Notes under the pieces: generated by a model
The model's database searches: none
What the model was told of the DNA's origin: nothing
The model's input: the letters and a program-made list of their open reading frames with translations, nothing else
Shown: one piece after another, positions 1 through 6,483 of the stretch
Position numbering within the stretch: position 1 is the first letter of the stretch
Layout: each line of letters begins with the position of its first letter
NCBI GenBank assembly: GCA_017424085.1
Contig: JAFPBP010000343.1
Coordinates: forward strand, 1-6,844
Length of the DNA stretch: 6,844 nucleotides
Direction: 5' to 3'
DNA from: Clostridia bacterium
GTDB taxonomy: Bacteria > Bacillota > Clostridia > Oscillospirales > UBA644
Made by a program: the position numbers and the translations under genes

Positions 1-496
1 GCTTCCAGGTGATGCGGCGAGGATCAATATTCAGAGCGTTGCCCTGATGAATGTGGTTATCGAGCATGGCAGCCAGCAGGTTGTTTGCGGCTCCGATGGC
101 GTGGAAGTCACCGGTGAAATGCAGGTTGATGTCCTCCATGGGAACAACCTGAGCGTAACCGCCGCCTGCGGCACCGCCCTTGATCCCGAAAACGGGACCG
201 AGAGAGGGCTCACGAAGAGCGACCATGACGTTTTTGCCGATCTTGCGAAGACCGTCGGCAAGACCGATGGTGGTCGTGGTCTTCCCTTCCCCTGCGGGGG
301 TGGGGGTCATTGCGGTAACGAGAATAAGCTTTCCGTTCTCGCGGGTGCTTTCTTTCAGAAGAGAAAGATCGACCTTTGCCTTGTACTTACCGTACTGCTC
401 CAGATATTTGTCATCGATCCCCGCAGTTTCTGCGATCTCGGTGATCGGTTTCATTTTGCACAACTGTGCAATTTCAATGTCGGAAAGATAAGCCAT
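1..496 (-). CDS. fhs: Formate-tetrahydrofolate ligase, N-terminal part (cut by left edge)
   Basis: Cytoplasmic enzyme that joins formate to tetrahydrofolate with ATP, giving 10-formyl-tetrahydrofolate for purine synthesis, formyl-methionyl-tRNA and C1 metabolism. The 165 visible codons start MAYLSDIEIAQ and show the family's ATP-binding loop TPTPAGEGKTT at residues 64-74, then REPSLGPVFGIKGGAAGGG (95-113) and FTGDFHAIGAANNLLAA (127-143), all hallmarks of this ligase. The family is usually about 555 residues, so roughly 30% is present; the rest lies beyond base 1 and there is no sign of damage. The ATG at 496-494 is chosen because AAAGGAG sits 7 bases upstream. It follows purL after 12 bases, so co-transcription is likely. 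The identification is very secure. Confidence 0.97.
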   Translation of the reverse strand, partial: MAYLSDIEIAQLCKMKPITEIAETAGIDDKYLEQYGKYKAKVDLSLLKESTRENGKLILVTAMTPTPAGEGKTTTTIGLADGLRKIGKNVMVALREPSLGPVFGIKGGAAGGGYAQVVPMEDINLHFTGDFHAIGAANNLLAAMLDNHIHQGNALNIDPRRITWK

Positions 497-503
497 GTCA
501 AGT

Positions 504-510
504 CTCCTTT
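504..510 (-). promoter_or_regulatory. Ribosome binding site of fhs, overlapping the purL stop codon
   Basis: On the minus strand the sequence reads AAAGGAG followed by ACTTGAC and the fhs ATG. The first two bases of the motif are the last two of the purL TAA stop. This is a near-perfect Shine-Dalgarno match with a 7-base spacer. It fixes the fhs start and implies that ribosomes ending purL stop on top of the fhs initiation site. Confidence 0.85.
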
Positions 511-3500
511 ACTTTTTGAAATATTCAACCGCAGAGCGGAAGAGCGCCATATCGTATTCGCCGGGGACGTTGCGGTACAGACCGTTTCCGATGCGTTCGG
601 AGTGACCCATCTTACCCAGAACTCTGCCGTCGGGAGAAGTGATACCCTCGATGGCGAAGATGGAGCCGTTGGGGTTGAAGCGAACGTCGGCGGTTGCTTC
701 GTTGGAAAGATCCACGTACTGGGTTGCGACCTGACCGTTTTCGATCAGCTTGCGGGCAAGGGCTTCGTCGGCATAGAAGCGACCTTCCCCGTGGGAGATG
801 GCTACGTTATACACGTCGCCCACCTTGGTATTGGCAAGCCAGGGGGACTTGTTGGAAGCGATGCGAGTGCGGACGATGCGGGACTGGTGTCTGCCGATGA
901 CATTGTAGGTCAGAGTGGGGCAGGTTTCGTCCGCGTCGATGATCTTACCATAGGGAACCAAGCCCAGCTTTACCAGAGCCTGGAAGCCGTTACAGATACC
1001 GAGCATCAAGCCGTCGCGCTGTTCCAGAAGCTCAGTAACCCGCTCCTTGATGGCGGCGTTGCGGAAGAATGCGGTAATGAACTTACCCGATCCATCGGGC
1101 TCGTCACCGCCCGAGAAGCCACCGGGGATGAAGATCACCTGAGATTCGCTGATCTTACGTGCGAAGGTTTCGACGCTTTCGCTGATGGCATCGGAGGTCA
1201 GGTTGCGAACCACGAAGATCTCGGGCTCGGCTCCTGCATCAGCCACGGCACGGGCGGAATCGTATTCACAGTTGGTTCCGGGGAATACGGGAATGAGGAC
1301 CTTGGGCTTTGCAACCTTGATGGCGGGAGAAACGCGGGCAACCTCAGGAGAAGAAACCGTCTCCACGGGGATCTTGGCGTCGGGAATGTTGCAGGAATAA
1401 ACCGATTCCAGCTTGTCCTCATACGCCTTCTGCAGGCAATGAGCGCAAATCTCCTCGTCGCCGTAGGTGAAGGCTCCGTCGTCGGTAACGGTACCGATCA
1501 GGGTCCCGATGGGAGCGTGATCGGAAAGCTCCACAAGGAAGGAGCCGTAGCCGTAGCCGAACATGGTATCCATGGAAAGATCCGACTCAAAGGCAAAGCC
1601 AAAGCCGTTGCCGAACGCCATCTTCATGACGCCCTCCGCCACACCGCCCATACCGAGGGTATATGCGGAAACGGCGGCACCGCTGCGAAGAAGCTTGGTC
1701 ACCAGATTGAAATGCTCAATGAGGGATTCGGTCTCGGGAAGCCCGTTCGCATCGTACTTGGGAGCGATCAGGCAGACCTTGTTTCCTGCCTTCTTGAAGT
1801 AGTTGGCAACGATGTTCTGAACCTTATCGGTGGTGATGGCGAAGGAAACGAGGGTGGGAGGAACGTCCAGATCCTCGAAGGTACCCGACATGGAGTCCTT
1901 ACCGCCGATGGCGGCGATCTTCAGTTCCTTCTGAGCGCGGAAAGCACCCAGCAGGGCAGCCATGGGCTGACCCCAACGCTTGGAATCCTTGCCGACCCGC
2001 AGGAAATATTCCTGGAAGGTGAGGTACACATCCTCGAAGGAAGCACCCGTAGCAACCAGCTTTGCGGCGGATTCCACCACGGCAAGGTAAGCACCGTGAT
2101 AGGGGGATTTTTCGGTAATGAAGGGGTTATAGCCCCAAGCCATGACCGAGCAATCGTCGGTATGACCGTGCTCCAGGCTGATCTTGTGCGCCATAGCCTG
2201 AATGGGGGTCTGCTGATGGGTTCCGCCGAAGGGCATCAGAACGGTGCCCGCACCGATGGTGGCGTCGAAGCGCTCGGAAAGTCCGCGCTTGGAGCAGGTG
2301 TTCAGATCGGTGGCGACCCGCTTGAGGTTTTCGGAGAAGGTACCCGTAATTTCGGGATTATAGGATTGAGATGCGGCAACCTCGATATCGATGTGCTTTT
2401 CCGCACCGTTGGAATTCAAGAATTCACGGCTCACGTCGCAGATGGTCTGACCGTTCCAGAACATTCTCAGACGAGGCTCCTCGGTGACGGTTGCAACCAC
2501 GGTTGCTTCCAGATTCTCCGCGGCGGCGTAGGCGAGGAATTTCTCCACGTTCTCTGCGGCAACCACCACAGCCATACGCTCCTGAGATTCGGAGATGGCA
2601 AGCTCGGTGCCGTCCAGACCCTCGTACTTCTTGGGAACCTTATTCAGCTCGATCTCAAGTCCGTCTGCCAGCTCGCCGATGGCAACCGAAACGCCGCCCG
2701 CACCGAAGTCGTTGCAGCGCTTGATCATAACCGTAGCGTCGCCGTTGCGGAAGAGACGCTGAAGCTTACGCTCTTCGGGGGCGTTGCCCTTCTGAACCTC
2801 AGCTCCGCAGCTTTCCAGAGATGCGACCGTGTGACTCTTGGAGGAGCCGGTTGCTCCGCCGCATCCGTCACGGCCCGTTCTGCCGCCCAAAAGGATGACC
2901 TTGTCACCGGGAGCGGGATAATCGGGCTTGGAATGGTCCTCGTGGACCGCACCGACCACGGCGCCGATCTCAAGGCGCTTTGCGGCGTAGCCTGGGTGAT
3001 ACAGCTCGTCAACCATACCCGTGGCAAGACCGATCTGGTTACCGTAGGAGGAATAGCCTGCGGCGGCGGTGGTAACAAGCTTACGCTGAGGAAGCTTGCC
3101 CTCCATGGTCTCATTAAGGGGCTTGAGGGGATCGGCGGCACCCGTGACGCGCATGGCGGCGTAAACGTACGCACGGCTTGCCAAGGGATCGCGGATGGCA
3201 CCGCCGATGCAGGTGGCGGCTCCGCCGAAGGGCTCGATCTCGGTGGGGTGGTTGTGGGTTTCGTTCTTGAAGAGAAGAAGCCAGGGCTGCTCTTCCCCGT
3301 CCACGGTAACGGTCATGCGGACGGTGCAGGCGTTGATTTCTTCGGATTCGTAAAGCTTGTCAAGATATCCGTTCTTCCGCAGGTATTTTCCAGCCAAGGT
3401 ACCGATGTCCATCAGATTGATGGGCTTGGTACGTCCCAGCTCCTTACGGGTCGCCACGTAATCGTCATAAGCCTCCTGAAGAAGCGCATCCTCGAAGGTG

Positions 3501-4201
3501 ACGTTGTCCACGGTGGTCAGGAAGGTGGTGTGACGGCAATGATCGGACCAATAGGTATCGATCATACGGATCTCGGTGATGGTGGGATTTCTTCCCTCGG
3601 TTTTGAAATACTCACGGCAGAAGGTAATATCGTCAATATCCATGGCAAGACCAAGGGTCTTGATCATATCCGCAAGGCCGTCCCGATCCAGCTCCAGGAA
3701 GCCCTCCACGGTAGCCACCGATTCGGGAACGTTCACCGACAGGGCAAGGGTTGCGGGAAGATCAAGAGACGCCTCTCTTGCTTCCACGGGGTTGATGACG
3801 TATTTTTTGATCTTTGCGATTTCGTCCTCGGACAAGGCACCGTGAAGGATATAGATCTTCGCGGTACGGACCGTGGGACGTTCCCCGCGGCTCAGGATCT
3901 GAATGCACTGAGCGGCGGAGTCGGCGCGCTGATCGAACTGACCGGGGAGATACTCCACGGCGAATACGATCCCGCCCTCGGCATCGTAATCGGTGGAAGC
4001 GTCGTCCACCTGAGGCTCGGAAAATACCGTTTTTACAGCACTTTCAAACAGGTCTTCCCCGATTCCCTCCACGTCGTAACGGTTCAGAATGCGAACCGAT
4101 TCCAGCGCGGAAATACCGAGAAATCCCCGAACGTTTTCAAAGAGATTCATTGCCTCGTGGGCAAGCTCTCCTCGTTTTTCCACATAAACTCGAAAAACCA
4201 T
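509..4201 (-). CDS. purL: Phosphoribosylformylglycinamidine synthase, single-chain type
   Basis: Step 4 of de novo purine synthesis: FGAR + glutamine + ATP gives FGAM + glutamate. At 1230 residues this is the large form carrying all activities on one chain, like the clostridial type, so no separate PurS or PurQ is needed. Residues 1-150 are the PurS-like region. The synthase core follows, with DTYWSDHCRHTTF (215-227), KNETHNHPTEIEPFGGAAT (312-330), ATP-site glycine motifs near 438-455 and GGKDSMSGTF (766-775). A class I glutaminase occupies about 967-1230, with PGGFSGGDEPDG near 1026-1037 and the nucleophile Cys1070 in GICNGFQ. His1200 and Glu1202 in MGHSER match the catalytic His/Glu described for Salmonella PurL. 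The ATG at 4201-4199 gives the expected MVFRVYVEKR start and lies 6 bases after purD. All key residues seen are intact. Confidence 0.98.
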   Translation of the reverse strand: MVFRVYVEKRGELAHEAMNLFENVRGFLGISALESVRILNRYDVEGIGEDLFESAVKTVFSEPQVDDASTDYDAEGGIVFAVEYLPGQFDQRADSAAQCIQILSRGERPTVRTAKIYILHGALSEDEIAKIKKYVINPVEAREASLDLPATLALSVNVPESVATVEGFLELDRDGLADMIKTLGLAMDIDDITFCREYFKTEGRNPTITEIRMIDTYWSDHCRHTTFLTTVDNVTFEDALLQEAYDDYVATRKELGRTKPINLMDIGTLAGKYLRKNGYLDKLYESEEINACTVRMTVTVDGEEQPWLLLFKNETHNHPTEIEPFGGAATCIGGAIRDPLASRAYVYAAMRVTGAADPLKPLNETMEGKLPQRKLVTTAAAGYSSYGNQIGLATGMVDELYHPGYAAKRLEIGAVVGAVHEDHSKPDYPAPGDKVILLGGRTGRDGCGGATGSSKSHTVASLESCGAEVQKGNAPEERKLQRLFRNGDATVMIKRCNDFGAGGVSVAIGELADGLEIELNKVPKKYEGLDGTELAISESQERMAVVVAAENVEKFLAYAAAENLEATVVATVTEEPRLRMFWNGQTICDVSREFLNSNGAEKHIDIEVAASQSYNPEITGTFSENLKRVATDLNTCSKRGLSERFDATIGAGTVLMPFGGTHQQTPIQAMAHKISLEHGHTDDCSVMAWGYNPFITEKSPYHGAYLAVVESAAKLVATGASFEDVYLTFQEYFLRVGKDSKRWGQPMAALLGAFRAQKELKIAAIGGKDSMSGTFEDLDVPPTLVSFAITTDKVQNIVANYFKKAGNKVCLIAPKYDANGLPETESLIEHFNLVTKLLRSGAAVSAYTLGMGGVAEGVMKMAFGNGFGFAFESDLSMDTMFGYGYGSFLVELSDHAPIGTLIGTVTDDGAFTYGDEEICAHCLQKAYEDKLESVYSCNIPDAKIPVETVSSPEVARVSPAIKVAKPKVLIPVFPGTNCEYDSARAVADAGAEPEIFVVRNLTSDAISESVETFARKISESQVIFIPGGFSGGDEPDGSGKFITAFFRNAAIKERVTELLEQRDGLMLGICNGFQALVKLGLVPYGKIIDADETCPTLTYNVIGRHQSRIVRTRIASNKSPWLANTKVGDVYNVAISHGEGRFYADEALARKLIENGQVATQYVDLSNEATADVRFNPNGSIFAIEGITSPDGRVLGKMGHSERIGNGLYRNVPGEYDMALFRSAVEYFKK

Positions 4202-4207
4202 AGTGTC

Positions 4208-5476
4208 TTATTCCTTCCCTGCTTTCAGAGCGCGTGCGCCGATGTCGCGGCGGCAATACGCATTTTCAAAGCTGATTTTTTTCACAGAGGCGTAGGCTGC
4301 GTCGATGGCTGCCGACAGAGTCTCCCCCGTTGCGGTCACGCCGAGAACTCTGCCTCCGCCCGTAACGAGAACGCCGTCCTTCAGCTTGGCTCCTGCCACG
4401 TAAACGCCATCCGCCACATCGTCGGGCAGATCGATGGCAAAGCCTGTTTCGTATTTTCCGGGATACCCCTTGGACGCCATGACAACGCAGCAGGCATGTC
4501 CCTTCGAGAAGCGAACCAGATCGGGAGTCAGAGTGCCGTTGGTGGTGGCTTGCATAACGGTGAGAAGATCGCTCTCCAGAAGAGGCAGAACCACCTGCGT
4601 TTCGGGATCGCCGAAGCGGCAGTTATATTCGATGACCTTCGGTCCCTTGGGGGTAAGCATCAAGCCGAAATAGAGGCAACCCTTGAAGGTACGCCCCTCG
4701 GCGTTCATGGCATCCACGGTGGGACGGAAGATGGTTTCCATGCAGAGATCTGCGATCTCAGCGGTGTAGTAGGGGTTGGGGGCAATCGTTCCCATGCCGC
4801 CCGTATTCAAGCCCTCGTCATTGTCAAGGGCACGCTTGTGGTCCATGGAGGAAACCATGGGAACCACGGTCTTACCGTCGGTAAAGGACAGAACCGAAAC
4901 CTCGGGGCCCGTGAGGAATTCCTCAATGACCACGCGACTTCCGCTTTCCCCGAAAACCTTATCCTCCATCATGGAGCGAACCGCCGCCTTTGCCTCGTCG
5001 CGGGTCTGAGCGATGACAACGCCCTTCCCCAGCGCAAGCCCGTCCGCCTTAATGACGGTGGGAACGGGAGCGGTTTCCAGATAAGCAAGGGCAGATTCGG
5101 GATCGGTGAAGACCTCGTATTCCGCCGTGGGGATTCCGTATTTTTTCATCAGGTCCTTGGAAAAGACCTTACTGCCCTCGATGATCGCCGCCGCCTTATT
5201 GGGCCCGAAGCAGGGGATCCCCTGCGCGGTCAGCGCATCCACGGCACCCAGAACCAACGGATCGTCGGGCGCCACGACAGCGTAATCCACCGCATGCTCC
5301 ACGGCGAATTTCACGATTCCGTCAATATCCTTGGCTCCGATATCCACACAGGTGGCGTCACGGGCAATACCGCCGTTTCCGGGCAAAGCATAAATCTCGG
5401 TAACGGTGGGGTTTTCGCGCAATTTTTTGATGATCGCGTGTTCACGTCCGCCGCCGCCGACAACCATTAACTTCAT
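4208..5476 (-). CDS. purD: Phosphoribosylamine-glycine ligase (GAR synthetase)
   Basis: Step 2 of de novo purine synthesis: phosphoribosylamine + glycine + ATP gives glycinamide ribonucleotide. The 422-residue length is normal for the stand-alone enzyme. The N-terminal glycine-rich loop VVGGGGREHA is at 5-14 and VVAPDDPLVLGAVDAL at 67-82, the latter a variant of the GPE.PL motif of other bacteria. The ATP-grasp domain shows KADGLALGKGV (143-153) and DHKRALDNDEGLNTGGMG (212-229). Glu283 and Asn285 in EYNCRFGDPETQ (283-294) are the expected Mg-binding residues. The C-terminal CRRDIGARAL (408-417) is also typical. The ATG at 5476-5474 has GGAG 5 bases upstream. The gene lies 54 bases after the upstream propeller gene and 6 before purL. 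Its third codon is TTA, the only TTA, CTA or TCA codon in purD, purL and the visible fhs. Confidence 0.98.
   Translation of the reverse strand: MKLMVVGGGGREHAIIKKLRENPTVTEIYALPGNGGIARDATCVDIGAKDIDGIVKFAVEHAVDYAVVAPDDPLVLGAVDALTAQGIPCFGPNKAAAIIEGSKVFSKDLMKKYGIPTAEYEVFTDPESALAYLETAPVPTVIKADGLALGKGVVIAQTRDEAKAAVRSMMEDKVFGESGSRVVIEEFLTGPEVSVLSFTDGKTVVPMVSSMDHKRALDNDEGLNTGGMGTIAPNPYYTAEIADLCMETIFRPTVDAMNAEGRTFKGCLYFGLMLTPKGPKVIEYNCRFGDPETQVVLPLLESDLLTVMQATTNGTLTPDLVRFSKGHACCVVMASKGYPGKYETGFAIDLPDDVADGVYVAGAKLKDGVLVTGGGRVLGVTATGETLSAAIDAAYASVKKISFENAYCRRDIGARALKAGKE
4211..4216 (-). promoter_or_regulatory. Ribosome binding site of purL inside the end of purD
   Basis: The minus strand reads AGGGAAGGAA, then the purD TAA stop, GACACT and the purL ATG. 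The AAGGAA is formed by the last Lys-Glu codons of purD and ends 9 bases before the purL start. Its position makes translational coupling of purD and purL likely. That is inference from layout, not proof. Confidence 0.7.
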
Positions 5477-5481
5477 AGAAA

Positions 5482-5485
5482 CTCC
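5482..5485 (-). promoter_or_regulatory. Ribosome binding site of purD
   Basis: The minus strand reads AACGGAG, then TTTCT and the purD ATG, giving a GGAG core with a 5-base spacer. It is shorter than the sites of fhs and purL and begins 5 bases after the foot of a small hairpin (5491-5510). Confidence 0.6.
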
Positions 5486-5490
5486 GTTCT

Positions 5491-5510
5491 GCCGCCTTGT
5501 ATTCGGCGGC
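5491..5510 (-). other. Small GC-only hairpin between the propeller gene and purD
   Basis: On the minus strand GCCGCC, the 8-base loop GAATACAA and GGCGGC form a perfect 6-bp stem of only G-C pairs, in a 54-base gap. It is not a standard intrinsic terminator, because AGAACGGAG follows instead of a U-run; the T-run of this gap (5522-5527, read TTTTTT) lies upstream of the stem. It could protect the 3' part of the mRNA, mildly affect purD initiation, or mean nothing. The stem is seen directly; any function is inferred. Confidence 0.5.
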
Positions 5511-5530
5511 GCATTGGTGATAAAAAACGT

Positions 5531-6454
5531 TTACTGATATTTTCCGTAACAAGAGCGGCATTTGTAAAAGCCTGCCGTTGCGGAAGAGAACTTGCGAAGG
5601 GTTGCAGAGCCGTCGGCATTCCGAACCACCACGTGAATGGTATCGGTCAGCCAGCTTGCCATCCAATGATTCTGCCACGAGCGCCCGATTCCGCGATTGG
5701 CGAAGGTGTAGATCAGGCTTCCATCCTCGTCCATGGAAAGGGATTTCAGGTGAATGGAGGGGATCAATCCGTCGTCCGGTAAGGATAGGACGGTAGTTTC
5801 AGCCTCCTTGTCGAAGCGGCAAGCATACTTCGCAACCGTGATCAAAAGATAGCGGGGATCGGAAAGATCGGGAGCAAGATCGTGCCCGTCGGAGGTCCCG
5901 AAATCCTGCAACGCATAGCGACGCTCGGGGATCTCCTCGAGGATCTGATCAACGCCCTCTCCGACCAAGCGATACGCCGCAAGCTCGGAGCCTCCGAGGA
6001 CCCACAAACAATCGTATGCGGGATCCCAAAGGACGCCGTGGGTGCAATAGAAGGGATAAGAAACGTACGTCGCCGCCGTCTCAACGTCGCCCCGAAGGAG
6101 CGCCGAGGTACGGAAGAGGCGGATATCATTTCCCGTGGAATTGACCGTGACGATGTTCCCGCCCGGAAGGATCTCCGCTGCGTGGGTATTGTTCCCCGCA
6201 TTCGAAGTGGACCACAAAAGGGTACCGTCCTCAAAGGAATAGAGAGACGTGGTGTCTCCGCCGATGAGAAGAACATCTCCGAAGACGGTGTTTTCCCGAC
6301 GTCTCACGTCCGCTACGTGCCCCGAGGGGAACGCACGGACGGCGGCTAGATCCAACACGTCGCCGTCGGGCAGATTCAAGAGCGCATCAAGATCGTAAAG
6401 GATTACGGTTTCGGACATCTGATCGTTACCGAGAAGATACCTGCTCATATGCAT
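5531..6454 (-). CDS. Beta-propeller-like protein of unknown function (DUF6528-like), complete copy
   Basis: I do not recognise a known biochemical function. The 307-residue protein has repeating short strands and turns typical of a propeller: YLLGNDQ..ETVILYDLD (6-23), DVLLIGGDTTSLYSFEDGTLLW (60-81), then NNTHAAEILPGGNIVTV (88-104), THGVLWDPAYDCLWVLG (138-154) and GHDLAPDLSDPRYLLIT (190-206). From memory the HAAE.LP.GN, HGV.WD and GHDL.P motifs resemble the DUF6528 family; no search was run. It has no signal peptide or membrane segment, so it is probably cytoplasmic. Two starts are equally plausible: ATG at 6454 or ATG at 6448 (Met3), each with a GGAAA 6 bases upstream; the longer is given. 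It is a tandem paralogue of the gene at 6484-6844, about one third identical over the shared C-terminal part by eye. It lies 54 bases before purD, probably in the same transcript. The C-terminus carries C299-x-x-C302, absent from the paralogue. Confidence 0.85.
   Translation of the reverse strand: MHMSRYLLGNDQMSETVILYDLDALLNLPDGDVLDLAAVRAFPSGHVADVRRRENTVFGDVLLIGGDTTSLYSFEDGTLLWSTSNAGNNTHAAEILPGGNIVTVNSTGNDIRLFRTSALLRGDVETAATYVSYPFYCTHGVLWDPAYDCLWVLGGSELAAYRLVGEGVDQILEEIPERRYALQDFGTSDGHDLAPDLSDPRYLLITVAKYACRFDKEAETTVLSLPDDGLIPSIHLKSLSMDEDGSLIYTFANRGIGRSWQNHWMASWLTDTIHVVVRNADGSATLRKFSSATAGFYKCRSCYGKYQ
5637..5654 (-). repeat. 18-bp exact repeat, copy in the complete propeller gene
   Basis: ATGGTATCGGTCAGCCAG on the plus strand is identical to bases 6599-6616. 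On the coding strand it lies in the codons of the shared SWLTDTI motif, so it reflects paralogy and a strongly conserved protein segment rather than a mobile repeat. Confidence 0.85.
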
Positions 6455-6467
6455 TTTCCGTTTCCGT

Positions 6468-6481
6468 CCGATTAAAATCGG
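6468..6481 (-). other. Short A/T-looped inverted repeat between the two propeller genes
   Basis: CCGAT and ATCGG flank a 4-base loop within the 29-base gap, just after the upstream gene's TAA. The stem is only 5-6 bp with no T-run after it, so it is too weak to call a terminator. The upstream Shine-Dalgarno-like GGA of the next gene partly overlaps it. Recorded as visible structure only. Confidence 0.3.
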
Positions 6482-6483
6482 GC

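Noticed and set aside
2725..3201. A 158-codon minus-strand frame inside purL
   Set aside because: It is an out-of-frame shadow, proline- and serine-rich in the manner of frameshifted GC-rich sequence; the purL frame runs through without interruption.
47..5470. An 1807-codon open frame on the plus strand, antisense to fhs, purL and purD
   Set aside because: It is exactly opposed codon-for-codon to three unmistakable conserved genes and is open because those genes lack TTA, CTA and TCA. Gene junctions do not break it, since sense stops and ATG read antisense as non-stop codons. Its protein shows no recognisable domain.
5477..5530. Purine riboswitch, PurR-type operator or intrinsic terminator ahead of purD
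   Set aside because: The gap is only 54 bases, too short for a purine riboswitch; I saw no PurBox-like match, and the hairpin lacks a following U-run.
5842..6276. A 144-codon minus-strand frame inside the propeller gene
   Set aside because: Out-of-frame overlap with a gene having a convincing paralogue; its product is arginine- and serine-rich without motifs.
5882..6349. A 155-codon plus-strand frame opposite the complete propeller gene
   Set aside because: It is in the same exact antisense register; the minus-strand gene is supported by a paralogue and motifs, this frame by nothing.
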